In this document: positions 24,301 to 39,300 of the stretch, in pieces
How positions within the stretch are numbered: position 1 is the stretch's first letter
How the letters are laid out: every line of letters begins with the position of its first letter
Assembly: GCF_028858725.1 (NCBI RefSeq)
Contig: NC_084763.1
Coordinates: 9,238,001 to 9,302,000 of the forward strand
Length of the DNA stretch: 64,000 bases
Direction: 5' to 3'
Source of the DNA: Colius striatus
Lineage: Eukaryota > Chordata > Aves > Coliiformes > Coliidae
Notes under the pieces: model-generated
Told to the model about the DNA's origin: nothing
The model's database searches: none
The model's input: the letters and a program-made list of their open reading frames with translations, nothing else
Translations under genes and position numbers: made by a program

Positions 24301-27300
24301 TCCTCTGAAGTCACACTAATGTCTCTGAGAATCAAGTTCTGTATTTGAATAACAGTACCAGCACGATTGCAATAATATGCCTGATTTCATTATTAATGTC
24401 AATTTGCTGTTCATGGTGCTGGGTCAGAATAATTAGGTTTGTCATAGTGAATACATAAGAAGGTCAGTTGTTATCAAAACATCTTTAAACTCTCTTAGTT
24501 CAAACTTAGGACTGGAATTTTGATTAATGTAACTGGAAATAACTATGTGTATATGAGTTTTTGCACCTCTTATAAAAACAGCCTGCCAATGCTGTGTAAT
24601 TTATAAGGAAAAGAAATGTAAGTAAAACAAAAATGAGTGTGATATCAATGTAATATTCCATCTAGAAGCTTGAAATTTGTCCATACTTAGTATTATTGGA
24701 AATCACTTGTTGACTTACAGAGCAGAATATGCCTCTTGGATGAGGAGAATTACTTTTATTTTTTCAAGACTGATTAATGTTGATTGTGTCATGAAGGCAC
24801 AACCATTAGGAATAGTCAGCCTCAATCTTTTCAAAGGAGAAGTAAGTCTTAAATTACAGTTGACAGATGTCAGGTTATGACATAACGATGTCTGAATATG
24901 TGCAACATCACATTAGGACATTTCCTCCTGTATGACATGATCCATGATCCTACTTCAGGCAAGAACCAGCAACCTGGTTCCCATAGTGTGATGTGTTTCC
25001 ACTCACCACTGGGCTGACTAAATGGTTGTGTGCTCCCACAGTTGTGTACTAAAACTCATTAGTATAAATGAACATATTTTTCTTCATAACTAATAGGAAA
25101 GGCAGCTGACAGGTGAGGATCTTGAAATGATCTGTGCTCAGATTCTTTGCCAAAATCTATCAGAACAGTCAAAAAATGTTTGTGGTCTTGAAGTGGAAAA
25201 CTCAGCTCATTTCATGGCTTTCTGTAGACAGGAATTTCTGATCTTGACCACAATCCAGACTTGCAAAGTTGTGTGAAAGCACAGAAAAAGATTTGCCTAA
25301 GTATCTGCTAGGAAAAACACACTCTGGAAAAGAGCAAAGTTCTAGGACCAGAGATTCTAAGTTCTAGAGCAAAGATTATTTTCCCTTTTAATTCTTTTCT
25401 CACAAATGTGTTCTATCATTTCTTTAAAGGGGACTTAGTGTCAAAGGAAATGAGGTAAAAAATGTAGAAAACAGTTATGAATGAACAATTGCAGAAACCC
25501 CATTCCCTCTGCAATGATGGGAACCCAATGTGACACTGCATGTCCAGGCATTCCTGGATTTGGGGGAACTGGACAGATTCAAATCATGAGGCTGGAGACA
25601 CGTGTGTGCTGAGACTCACCAGGGCAGCTGGATATGATGACAGCCTGAGCTTTGCTTTTCATCCAGATGGTTCGAATCACAATTGAGTATATGATGCTAC
25701 AGAAGGGAAAGAGTCATTGATATTAAGAGGCATGGTAAATTTAACTGACATCTCAGTCATTTATGCTCTATGAATATACTTATCTATGTGTAATGAGCTC
25801 GCAGAGACCACGGGACTTCATAGGATTAATAATAATGACAACAATGGTACCCTGGGGACATCAACAGGGGCAAAATCCATGAGAAATCAGTTAAGTACCA
25901 TGATGCTCACTTTGAGGTCTCAAAGTCCTGGTACTGAAACTGAGAAGGATATTAGGTAGATGGGAAGAGATGATTCAAAACCAGATCTGCCACAATTTGC
26001 TTGTTTAGAGGGGGATATACATATGCTTTTAATGAGAAAGCTGAGAAATGCCCCTGTCCACGACAACCTCAGGTAGTTATGACTTTCCTTAGGCGATAAT
26101 AAATCCAGAATTCTATTTATTTAATATAGAATAGGTAAAAAGAATTCCTTCAAGCTGAAGAGCTCTTTCAACCCACATCCTAGATGAGATGCTACCTTTG
26201 TTTCAGCAGTTTACATAAAAACAATGTGAGGTCTTGCTCTGTCTGTCTTTTTTCCTACAAGTGTGCATAACATAGAGCTAAAATCGCTAAGCAACAGCAT
26301 ACTTTTGACTGGTGTTTTTCTTTTTAGTCTGCTAAGGAAGAAAAGAAAACAATTAAATATTTCAGCTAATGCACTCGGGTTGCTGCGTTTCCCTGATGTA
26401 AAAACCAAGCATCATAACAGAAGGCCTAGGGCACCCTGACCATTAATTGCCATAATCCTTAGTGGTGACTGTGAAAAAGGTGCAACTAGGGAGATTATTT
26501 CAGGGTGTTTTATAGAGACAAAAATGTGTCTTACTACCACATGGCTTATTTTTATTACCAAGAGACATGTTATACTTATTAGAGCTTTCAGACTGATATG
26601 TAAGCCTTTCCTACAGCACCCTCAGTTTTTAGACTTGTTTACAAATGTAGTGTTTGTGTGCCTTGGAGATTTTCTTTCTAAAATATTCAAGTTTTAGAAA
26701 GATGGAAGTTTCAGCCATCTGTTTTCCAGACTCAATAGGTGAGAGCTAGACATTCAACATGACATCAGGGCTGTGCAGCAGAGGTGTAGCATACTTGCCC
26801 AGTGAGGGTTTTGCATGCATCTGTTGTGGACTCCAGCTTGGCCTCCTTAATCCCTTCAAAGGTCCAGCATGGCTCCCAGCTGACTTGAACATTTTCTTTT
26901 TATCTCTTGGCTTTGCAAGAACCTGTTTATTTGTCAGCTGATACACTTGAGAGTTCCTTTGTACTTTGTACTGACAATAGTGGAAAATTCACATATCATT
27001 TCTCCTTTGATTGTTCCAATGAATAAGAATGTGTCATAATGATAATTGTAAGAAATTTTACAGCTCCTAAAGTCCTCTTTCTATTTTCTCCCTAGCCTAC
27101 TATCTCAGGCCTGACCTTCCTATTTGAAGTTGAAACAATATCACTTGTGATGCAGACCTGCATGTGTCCAGTAGGACACATTCAACATTGCCTAAGCATC
27201 GAGACAAAGAAATCTGTCTGTAGTCAAAATACTCAGACTCCCTACTTCTAGGCAGGTGCCACAAGTATTGAATTGTGAAGTCAGGCTGCTCACATGCATT

Positions 27301-30300
27301 ACCTGACCTCCAAACCACTGCTGCCTTGGCTGCAGTCTCATAGGAGCAGTTTCACCAGATGCAGTTATGGCAATTGTCTTCCTCATGCACCAGTTGTGGG
27401 ATGTGACATCAGGCCCCAGCATACACTTGGCATTTTCCATTTGAGATTACACACCGTTTCATTTGAACCCTTCTTTTTCAGAAGTCCAGGAGAAAGTTTA
27501 ATTCCCGGTTTAATCCAGCGGTTTCTGAAGTGCTGCCAACATAATAGTTTTGTACTGATCTTTCTGCCTCTGTTTTGCCTCTGTTTTCTTCTATGCCTTT
27601 CTTTTCTCTACAGTTGAATACATTGGAGCCTTCCTTATCAGGAGGAACCAGAGGTATTGTAAAGCTGCTCAGGGTGGGTGTCAGGAAAGGTGTTACTCAT
27701 CATGCTAGGTACACTTCCCACTGACTGTTTCACCAGCCACAATTGTGCCTTAATTTTTTGATCTCTCTGGGACTCCAGGTCTTATTAGTGTCTGGTATTT
27801 CTTTCTTTCTGTAAAATGTGGCTGGAGGAGGCTGTGGCTGTTGGTAACGTCTCAAAGGATGGAAAGAAATTCCCATTTGATGGAAAATGAAGCAGAAAAT
27901 GAGCAAACAGTAGCAGGAGACAGATGACAACTGGTATTCAGACAGCAGGGCATTCAGCACTGGTCTGCACTATTCTGACCATATCATAATATCTGTTTCC
28001 TTCCTCTTGGCATCAAATTGCTCAGCCTTCACTGTCAAGATGTAGAAGCACACATTGCTACAAAGCTCATTTTCCAACACATGTAACACGGCTGCATGCT
28101 GTTTGCTCTTGTCTCCACTTAAAGTACTGGGAGTGGTGATGTACAGTTCACTGGGTTCAGATGCTCTTGAGTTTGTTTGTCTCTGGAAGTGCATAGTGAA
28201 CCGGTGTTCTAGTCCACACTGAGGATTTTTGGGAGCTGTATAAACATGTGCTGTAGTTATTTGAATGTGCACAACGACATTAAAATACTATGTGAGTTGT
28301 TCTGGCCCATTGTTCGCAGGTGAACTACTGAAAGAGAAGAAAGAGCTCAGGCGGAGTAGCCAAACCTGGATGGAAAAATAATCCAAGACCTTTTAAGAAG
28401 CATATTCTCAGGCTTTGAAAGGCCACTGGATAGAAAGGAAGTGCTGCTGATCTGAAAATGCAGTGATTTTTCCAGCCCTGGTAAAATATATGTATGGAGA
28501 GGTGACAGGAAAATATAAGAATATAGTTTAAACTACGGATCTATCTCAGCAAATGAAATTCATTGCATCTCCAAAACCAATTTAGCTTGATCCAAAGGAC
28601 TGAGGACTGAGATGCATGTTCATTGTAGCATGTTATTAGTTAATGCTGTTGTTTAATATGCTTCCACTGGTAATTACAGTATTCTTTGTCCATATAAAAA
28701 ACTAACTTACGGTTAGTCATACAAATGCTGCCTTGGATAGTTCTACTCAATCTTTATTTTTAATTCATAGGTTGCTTTTGTTTTGGAAAAGAAAATGTTT
28801 TCTGGTAAAGCTATGTATTGATATTAACAATCTTAAGAGTTATTGATCTGCCCACTCTTTAAACACAGACTATTTTGCAAAAAGAAATGATTGCATTACA
28901 ATAGCATCTCACTCATCTTCAGCATATGTCGATAAAATGAGCCTTCACCATGGCAAAAAGTATATATATTCTCCCTGCTAATTGCTTGGATTTATCACCC
29001 AGTACTGCCTATTGTGCCTTGTCCTTTATTTGTGCAAAGTGATGCAGCTGCGTTGTGTTTTGTGGTAGCTAATTTCCATCACTATTTATCCAAAGACAAA
29101 AGGCGAGTGTAACTTCATCTGACCAACCCATTGGAGGCATGTGTAATGGGTAAATGAATATTACAACATATGTGGGAGATCTAGGCTTATTTTTTTAATT
29201 TAGAAATGGAAATTACAGACAAAAATTATCATGTTTGCTGAATCAAGCTCAAAAAATGACCTTTGGTATTTTTATTAGTGGTATTTTCATTTCCTGTACT
29301 TGATTTAACACAGACAAATACCTTTTATTTAATGCATTTTTTTATTTCATTGCAATGCCTTGGGTTTAGTTCCTCATTTTTCCTTTTAGCTGATGTTGTT
29401 TTTTTCTCTTCTAATTATTTTTCTACTGCTCCAAAGCAAATGTTCTCTTTGGAGTTTTGATTTTAAACAGCAGATGGGTGTTTTTTTCTCTGTGCTTCAA
29501 GAGGGACTTTTGCAATTTTTTTTTAACCTGGATTTGGAATTATGTTAGAAAAGTGCCCATGTATTACATTCTTCAGGTTAAAATATAAAAAATGTATTTG
29601 GCAATCATGAATAACAGTAAAAATGACACTGAATTTCTGGATACTCGAGTGCCAGAATGTAATTGTGGTTTGGCACAGAGTAGAGATACAGAATGGAAAG
29701 CCAGTAGCTCTCCTGTCTCCCCATCACAGGATCTGAGGGGCCCAGGTGCAAATACTTTCAGGACATCAGCCTGTAATCTTGATTTGACCCATATTTAACT
29801 TCTTATCAGGAATGCCTGAGAGGGATTAAACTATGACACCGTTTGAGCTTTCTTGGCATATGAGAAGTGGCTCTGGCTATAGCTGATGATACTTGTCCTA
29901 GAATAGGACAGAATAATTCTGCAGCTTGCCTAATTTGGATTTTTAGGATTTGGACTTTTAGGATTTTTTGGGGTTGTTGTTGTGTTGGCAATACCAGCTG
30001 CAGAAAAAGTCATATATTAGTCTAAATAAGAGAGAAGAACAAGCCAAATTTTTAAGCCCTGCAAAGAGAACCTGATGCAGGATTGGTGGCTCTCTCTGAC
30101 TGATACTGAGACAGTGGGGAGGACGGCAGCTTTTACATGAGAAGAGCAAATATTCTCCTCTTTTTTCAGCTCTTGAAGATAACCATGCACTTGAGTTAAA
30201 AATCTAATCACAGCTTTTCATTCTCTTTTCGCTGTTTGGGTCTTGTTCATTTGTATTATAATTAGATAAAAAACTTGCCACAAAACCACAAGCTGCTTGA

Positions 30301-33300
30301 TAACTGATTGCCAATTCTCTAGTTGGGAAGAAGTGGTGAGAACAGACCTCCCAGGTATTTTAACCTTTCAGGGCTGTTGCAGTTTTGTTCATCAATTTGC
30401 TTTTTTTTTGTTATATATTAAAAAAAGAAAAGAAAAAAAGGAGACATTCTTGTTTCCTTCTAGTTCGTGTTTTGGCTGGGAATCTATAGGGTTTGCTCAC
30501 ATCACGTCAGGGGGGTTAGCTCATCAGTTGGAAGGGTTTTTCCAGGCTGAGCACAAGGTTATCAGCTAAATAATTCATTCCATAGGCTGCAGAGTTATGA
30601 ATAACACAACTCCCGTGAGTTAGTTGAAGGCTGTGTCAGGAACATGTGAAATCAGCTCTGCTGAGACACCTGAGGGATGGATGAGAGAAGCTTAAAAGAT
30701 GATGGTACCTGGACTGTAGCAAGTGAAAACTGCTCAGCCAAAGCAGCATATCCAGTGTGGAATTAAGTCCTGCACCCGAAAAGTAAAATTTTATCCTTTG
30801 TATGCACTTTGGATGAACTGTGCCAGAAAAACTGCTGTCATCAGTAAACTGCATTGCTCCAGAGGTTAGGTTTTCAGTGAATTCAGGCGGCAGAACTAAT
30901 TAAGAATTAACTCCGGCAGCCAGTGTCCCACATTACATCAGGCACCTGCCATGCAGCTAAATCAGAGGGCTTCAGCAGGGAAAATGAAGTAGCTGCACAA
31001 ACAAAATGAATCATTGCAGAAAAGGTCTTATTCATTTTCTGTTTGCACCTTGCCTCACTCCCTCAGTAAGCGTGGCTGTGTCTTGGCTTCTGGTTTGTTC
31101 GTATTCCTGCCTTCGGAGATACTGATCTTTGCCTTTTCAGCCATATATTTATGGAATGTCTGTCCATTGTTAAGTTGTGGCATTTTAAAAATAAGATCTT
31201 CAGCTAAAGACCATTAAAAAAACCCCCAAACCTATTACAAAACTCTTTATTTACTAAATAACACCTTTCACTTAATCTTTTGACAGAGTAACACAAAACT
31301 ACATGAGCTCTCTTACCCTTGTGAAACACCAACTTGTTTGTCATCAAGTGTGCTGTGCATCTGGAAGTGGTCGGTGGGACACAACTTTTGCAGAGAATTT
31401 GAATCTCTGAACACATTAACAGCCGTTCCTGCCACTCTTTAGCTGTAAACTGCTTATCAGAGTATTTATATGCCACAGCTACATCAGGTGGATTAGCTTG
31501 AAACTCCTGAAATGCCAAGAAATTTTACAGAAATAGATGTCACACCTCGAGGCTGTGTTGACAGACGCTTTACAGATGCATCAGCTGGGAAGTTGCAACC
31601 TTCAGTTGTATGCTTGAAACTTGAAAAAAATGTGTTCTAAAAAAACCCAGCCAGTTCTTTCCAAGCTGTGTGGGATTTGTTCATAATGTCTCTGCTGACC
31701 TTGCCCTGATGATAATCCTCTTTTTATGTGGTTTTAGACAATCCTCTCTATTCTGTAGAAAATAGCATCACTGACAACTGGAAATAAATAGGCATAAAAA
31801 GAAAAAAATCCTTCACTGTGCCACCCCAATTCTTTCCTTCCAGTGTTGAGTACCACTTAGGACCTGTCAAATATGTGACTTCTGCTGGCAAGGTCGTGGG
31901 AGCATTTGTGTTAGTGTGCACAGAAACCATGATCGTGTTAGGGCAGGTGACGGGCATTGCTCTGCCCTGTGGCTTAAAGGCCAGTGTTTAAGCTCCTGTC
32001 CTACCACAAACTTCTCGTGTGAAAGTCACTTAAGGTTAAAGCCACAAAATTTTAGGATGCTTTATTCACATCCCAGCTGTCAGAGCAATCTCATGAAATG
32101 CCAGTTACATTGCCTTTCCCTTTCCCCTTGTGTCTTCATCGCCTTCTTGCTTCTGGGGATTTCCGTAGTGTAAAGCAAATCATGGAGCTGATCTGAATAT
32201 CTTCCTTTGGCAGGGAGGAGGGGGCATAACGTCAAGCAGCTCTGAAAAATTTGTTGCTGTGTAGCTTGCATTCTTCTTGACCAAGGAGTATGTATGCCAT
32301 GTAGCTGGGAGTGACTAATCTGTAATTTTATCCTTTGTATGCACTTGGATGAACAGTGCCAGAAAAAGTGTGAATCTGCAAGTGTGAGTGTGAAAGAGAT
32401 GTTTCATACACCTGTGGAATGATTGATAACTGGGTAGGCTATGGGACTTTTTTCCTACAAAGGTGCTGGCTAGAATTTCCTGATTGCTAGCTACTCAAGA
32501 AAATTCATAACAAAACTCCTAGTGTATGAACAGCCAGCCACAAAGTTGTCTAGTGGCATTCCTTTCACAGTTAAATTACTTTTTATCTCTTCTGTGTGTG
32601 TGTGTGTGTGTGTGTTCATTCTTTTTGCTTCTTGTACTGGGCTGCAGATCCACCCACATTTTTATTTACATATTCCTAAGAACATTTTTGGGTTGATTTA
32701 AAACTAGGCTGGTTTTAAGAGACAGGAAAACATACATAGAGAAAAGGATCCTGTCTGGGAAGGAAGAACAATTGGACAATCTGGGTGTAGTTATTTTCTC
32801 TATTGCTACTATGTCCTTTCTTTAAGAAGACATTTTCAAGGTCTTGTTTGTTATATCTGTGCAACCTGGCATAAAAACAGAAGGTTTAGCAAAGTGGTGT
32901 GTTACAAGTAAGGTATAAAAATAGTCCCTTCTCTCTGGGGAGCAACATTGGCCAATGTTGACCCTGTATCAAATAGTCAGCTACATGAGTTCAGGCACCA
33001 CATGGTTTTGATTCTATCAGAGATAAATTTGTTTCCATTAGAAGCTGCAGAACTGTATCTCCATAATAGAAACTTCCAGGTACAGCTTAAATGGAAAGGA
33101 AATAAACGACATCATGGTCTTTACTATTAAGCTTATGTGGCCAGTTCTGTCATCATCTAGAAAATATCAGCTCCTGCTCTCACCTGGGGTACTAATGAAC
33201 GGGATGTTAATGAGGATTTATGGCTCATCACCTGCTGGAAAAGCAGATGGACCAAGAGAGATGTCCAAAGAACATGCAAACATAGCTTATATCTCATAGT

Positions 33301-36300
33301 CCAAACAGTATGTCAACAAATTATGGGGGAAAAAAGGAGTCTCAGCAAGTCTTCTTTGCCTCTAAGAAGAGAGGGACACCAAGACGTCCTATTGTAACCT
33401 TGCTACTAAAAAAGAATAAAAGGACAAGAAAGGAAAGGACTCAGAGAAGAAGTTACTGCCACTGGCAGCCTTTCAAGGCAGTTAAGAAGCCTCACTCCCA
33501 CATCAGTTTTTTACTGCTCCTTTGCATTGGTAGCTTCTCAAGTCTTGATAATTTGTGCTTAACAGCAGCTAGTGGCAGTGCCCCAAAGGGAGGCAAGAAA
33601 ATTCACTAATCACTCAGCACAATCTGGGATATTGGTTGACCTCAGTTTAAAATAGATTCTCCTGCAGATCATCTTTGTGAGTTTGGGCAAATCAGTCTCA
33701 AATATCTGCAGCTGTGCTTTCCCATTACAACATGGGAAGAATTTTATTGCCTCGCATTTTAGGAGTGGTTGGTATCTTCAAATGCTTGGAGATTTCTTTC
33801 CAATCCTGGTGAAGAAACGCACTTGTCTGTAAAGCTTGAGAACACTTTAAGTTAATTTTAGTTTAATTAGCATTAAGTGTGGTTTCCTGTTCTTTTATTA
33901 AAACTATGTTTTGTCATAATAGCTAGACATTTATCCTGGGTTTTTAAAGCCTGAAGCTGTGCAGATAAGTGGACACACTTAGAGATTCAGTCCTTTCTTT
34001 TTCAGAGGAAAGATTTCTGGCTATTAATACCGCATGGAGAACACCCAGGGCAAGTACAGCGACCCGTACATTATGTGATAAAAACTGAGGCAGGTGTGGA
34101 AGTGAAATCATAATGAATGAGTAGAAATTAAAGCATTAAGCTGAATGCACACTTGACAGCTTTCACCACGCGCTTGCTCACTGCTGTGCAGCCTTACCTG
34201 ATGATGATCAGAGGAATGAAGTAGACCAAGAAAGCCACCACTGTCATGTAGGGTATCCAGTAGGAGTCATCAGGCCAGAGAGCCCAGCACTGCACTTCCC
34301 CATTGGAGAGCTGCCGTTTCCCAAAAATAATCAGAGTCGGTATGGAAAACAGGAAAGAGAGGCTCCAGGCCACTCCAATGAGAACTTTCGCCTGTCTTTC
34401 TGTGTAACAAAGTCAAATAGATGGTGTTAATGGAGGTGCTGGCTTGACTGGCTCTTTGTATCAGTACGAATAGAAAGGCAGAGAGGAGGAGTAGAGGGAA
34501 TTTTGGGCTGCAGCTGGCTGGTGCTGAAAAGACTGCAAAGCAGAAAAGGGATTTCAGCTCCTTCTCATGACAAAAAGGCTTGTGTTTTCCATGTTTTATT
34601 TAAAGATGCTAAGGGCACTTGAATCTGAAACACTATGAGGAAGGTGAAGGTCAGAGTCTCAGTGAATCAGAAACTTGAGATGGTTTCTGTCTTCCAGGAA
34701 GACAACATCCTGAATGAATGCAAAGGACTGCAGGCCTGCCCTATTGCAGGCTGTTCCAGGCACAGGAAAGCAGCAATCAGTAGGACAAAAGAAGAAGCCG
34801 TTTTGCTACAGATAACAGAGGAAAGCTGAGACTGGTAAGGGTTGCTTAAAACATAGACTAGATTTGAGCATACTTGATGTACTAGCATGAGAAATGCCTT
34901 CCTTGGAATGGAAATGAAACATTTTGATACACCTTAAAGTGACAAATCTTTCAAAACATTTCCTATCAGGAAAGGGGAAAGTGCCTCAGTTCAGGATTAG
35001 AACAAACCAGCATGACCAGTTCTCTTTAACTCCAGCTGCAACTGTACTGCCCCAAAGAAATGTGGTCCTGGAGACCTCAGGCAACTCCTAGAGTTCTCTG
35101 CATTATAGAGGGAACCAAACCCAGCTGATATACTCAAGGGTAGACTGCTAACTGAGAGACGGGAAAAATGATGGTACTTAAGTGCTCAGCCCTGCTTCAT
35201 CTGCCGTACTAGACATCAACTAGGAGATCCCGATGGACCTCATGCTGAAAAAACAGAGTTGAAGGATCTCAAACACTTGACAGGTTTGGGCTACTACTTC
35301 CACATGATTTCTGGCCTCCTCCACTGACAAGTGGGGAAGATTGGTGGGAAAGCAGATGATACCTGGCAGCACTCATGAGATTTTGTAAAAATCAATGGAT
35401 TGGAGCAAATAGCCTCAAGACTTCTGTGTTCATAAATCTGCATCTTCAGAGTAAAGTCCAGGTAACTCTAGTCTAAAAGTGTGGGGGGAAAAGGATTAGT
35501 CTGTGGAGTGCCAGTGATTCTCACAGCAGTTATTCCTCCTGAGTCAGATTGCAAGAGGAATAGTTGGGGATAGATTTTTGATCTGGAAAGCTTTGGTGTT
35601 GAAATACCACATTGTCCTACAAAATACCTGAGGTTGGGAAATAGAAAATCACTCTATATTATGCATCTCAAGAAGAATGTCTTTCCTCCTTGAAGCTCAA
35701 AGTGCAATATGGAAGCGTGTGGGAGAAACATTCAGAAAGTAATTTTGTGCTTTATAAAACATCAGTTGCAAATAGTCGCTTCTCCTGCTCATTTTTAAAT
35801 GCTACCCACGTTCAGCAAAATATGGTTTTGCTAATCTAAGGTTTAAGGGAACTGATGGCATCTATGAAAGTAAGAAGGTTAGATTAAGTCTATAAATATT
35901 GCACAGGCAAAGGAGAACTGTAAAGTTTCCCAAAGCATAACAGAATAAACTTAGCAAAACAAATATTCACAAAATATTTCATGACAAGAAGGCATTTCTT
36001 AATTGTGAATTAGCTCCTGAAACTACATACATAAGAGCCGCAGTAAGGTCCACTTGTCTGTTTTCTAAGGGGAAAAGATGATACTTAGAGAATATACTTA
36101 ATTTTTTTGCACTGTATAGTGATGTCCTTAATCTGAAGACAAGTGAGCAATTTGGGTTGGGTGAGAGTGGTATTACATCATTGTGTTTATAAAGCATTAA
36201 CTGTAATCTTTATTTATTCTTGTTTTTTAATGTCCCTTGTGTTTGGTAAAATATGGCCTTCCTCGTATACAGGGCAATGTTAGCATCTAGGTAAGCAGAT

Positions 36301-39300
36301 TCTTGTTTTGTCAGACTAAAGTTAGTTGGCTGCTTCACAAGCAGGGTTTTTTAATGTTGGGTTTGGTTTTGTGGGTTGTTTTTTTGTATAAATGCTCTAC
36401 TACACTCTAAATGCCAGCATATCATCAACCTAGAATTATATGAATTATAAATTACAGCTTTGGAAGGATGGTATTCTATTCAGCCAGTCTCACTATTTTC
36501 CTTTAAAAACAAGATTACTCTTTAAATATAGAGTAATGTGATTAATCTTTACATGTAGAAACCACTGAGGTGGTCAAGACTAACACTCAGGGCTGGAACA
36601 AGAATCTCAATCATGAGCTGTGGCATTGACTCTCGTAAAGGATGTTTTCATGTCACTGTCCCCTTTGCTGACCTTCTGCCACCCGTGCACAGCAGTTTTG
36701 TGCACATCTGTCTGCTCCCAGGAACATGTGGAGGGAGGGCACCTCCTGAGAGGAGTTTTGCTTTGCAATCTTTCTAAACTGTGAGTGCCATTTTAAAATT
36801 ACCTTTTAAATCCAGAGAACACAAGGTGTGCCAGAATATCCTAGATCTGATGGATTTTTGGACATCCCAAAGCCATGCAAGGGACAGTTTACACCTAATT
36901 AGGTTTTGTCTTTTCCTTAAGCAGTTCTGTTATTGCCTGTTGCTTAGTTTGTATATATGTATATACGTATCTGTTCTATATATATGCTTGCATATACCTT
37001 TTTCAGCATGGTGAAATATTCATTAGCTGCCTTCTCAGTTTATTTTTGATCTTTATGATGGTTTTTTTGTGACTCTTTTGGTTATTGAATACAGCAAACA
37101 TGTTAGGATCTGAATGTTTAATTCTTCCACGTTCTGCACCTTCTGTGGCCATTTATGTATTCACAAAGTGAGTATGAAATGTTTTAGCTGTTGAAGTTTG
37201 TTTTCTTAGAAGCCATGCAAAGTATAGATCCTTGCAAATGCTTTTTAACATGGCTTGAGGCTGGTAGCTAAAGCTCATTTTAACAAAAACTAAAATTGTT
37301 TGACATTTTCAAAGCAAAATGATTTTTTTTTTCAAAATGATATTTCAAGGCTACATGGAGACATAATAATTAAAACTGGTAAGGAGAAACAATACTTTCA
37401 GTTCTTGATTGAAGGATTTGAGGGGATGAGTGTTTCATTTTGGAAAGAAGTTTGTCAAAAATTGTTTCAGAACTGTTTTTAAAGTTTCTCTGTGTCATCA
37501 CCAAGGATAAAAGTTTTGTAAATCTCTTTTGCTCTCCACCTGCAGAATAGCTAAGAGGGCATTTCAAAAGGCCTCCCCACCCTGCCTCCTCCTTGACACC
37601 ACTGCTAGAAATAGCTGGGTGCAAAAGGTAAATATTTACATTTGTTCCAGGAAGCTGCTATTGTGAGTATAACTCTCTGAATCTTTCTTTTGAATTTACA
37701 GCTGCCTCATTTTTCTCTTTGAACATGGTCTTTGCTTGCCTATTAGTGTGTAGTCAACTCTTGCCAGAGGCAGCTGTGGTTTGTCAGTGCTATCACTGCC
37801 TGCAGCTTTTTTCCCTTCCAGAGTTGCACCCAGCTGATGGCTCTGCTGCCTTAAGGCTGCTTGTCCTGGTTTCAGCTGGGATAGAGTTTATTTGCTTCCA
37901 AGTAGCTGGTACAGGGCTGTGTTTTGAATTTGTGTTGAGAACAGTGTGAATATCAACAGGAAAGGTTTTTGTTATTGCTGAGCAGTGCTCACACAGTGTC
38001 AAGGTTTTTTTCTGCCCCTCACCCTGCCCTGCCAGGGAGAAGGCTGTTGGGGCACCAGAAGCTGGGAGGGAGTATGGCCAGGACAGTTGACTCCAACTAC
38101 TAACAGGGTTATTCCATACCATAGGACATCATGCCCAGTCAGTGGTGGTGAGTAACTGCATCATGCATCATTTGAATGATTTTTCTTTTCTCCTTTTAAT
38201 TGTTATATTCATTTTTGTAGTAATTATGTTTATATGTTCTATTGTTATATTTTATTTCCTTTTAGTTACTAAACTCTTCTTATCTCAACCCACAAGTTTT
38301 GCTTTTTTTTCCCAATACTCCTCTCCATTTCACTGAGTGAGAGTGATGGTGTGAGCCAGAGGCTGCATTGTTGTGCTGCTGGCTGGGGTTAAACCACAGC
38401 ACTGCTCTTCTCCATCTTAAAAACAAAAGAAGAAACTTTATGGTATAGGTATATAAAATGAAAATGGGTTTAAAAAAGGTTTTTATGAAGATTTGAGGCA
38501 GTTTTGTGGGATTTTTTTTAATTTCAAAGTGGTTTGTAAAGATTAGCTACTAAATTCTTTACTAAGCTGTGGTGGTAATTTAGTAGATGCAGCTTTTCCT
38601 ACACCATGTATGAGGAAGAAATGTCAGCAGGATCTGTCTCACAGCTCGCCCCACTCAGCCAGCAGGTTTAAGAGCCCTTGCACAACATCAGCAGGAGCTG
38701 CAGAGCACACCAAAGCCTGATGAGAAAACCTTGGTATCCATCTCCTCATTCTGAAAATGTTGGTTTGCACACTGGGAAGTATGAAGCTACACTTCACACA
38801 AGTATTCAAAGTTTTCAGACCTTAACATCCACCAAGGCTGTACCACTGCCTGGGCTGTGGTTGGTTCACAGGTTTTTAAGGCACTAATCCAATGCCCTGA
38901 ACAGAGCAGGTAGATAAAAGCCATCATTACTCCAAAACAAGAATGGTATTTGCATTTGATTAAAGCACATCTTCCAGAGCCCATGCTCCTTGTAACTATT
39001 CCACTCCCTCCCCACCTGCTATTTCTGTTTATTCATTCAGTGCAACATACTTAACGTCTCACTTTGGCTCTGTAGGAAAGAAACTGTGTTCTCTAAATTG
39101 TACTGCTAAGCAGCCAGGATATATTTTAGTGTTGTAAAAATAACAAATAGAAGAAATGGTAGGAAACAGTAGATATCCAAACTTATATGTTATAACTTTT
39201 GAAGTTCTCTTATTAAACTTCTTTAGTACTGAGATTTCTCAGTATTACATCCATATTCAAGCTATTTTTTAATCTAAATAAACAGATAATATAGCTGTTG

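Larger units (their letters stand above)
25697..34197 (-). other. NPSR1: NPSR1 intron 5
   Basis: 8501 bp, gtaagg donor and cccttctgtag acceptor. It contains a 45-bp direct repeat (30787 and 32324), a (TG)11 tract and A/T-rich runs, but no CR1 or LTR that I could recognise. Open frames inside (up to 107 codons) show no similarity. Confidence 0.85.
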
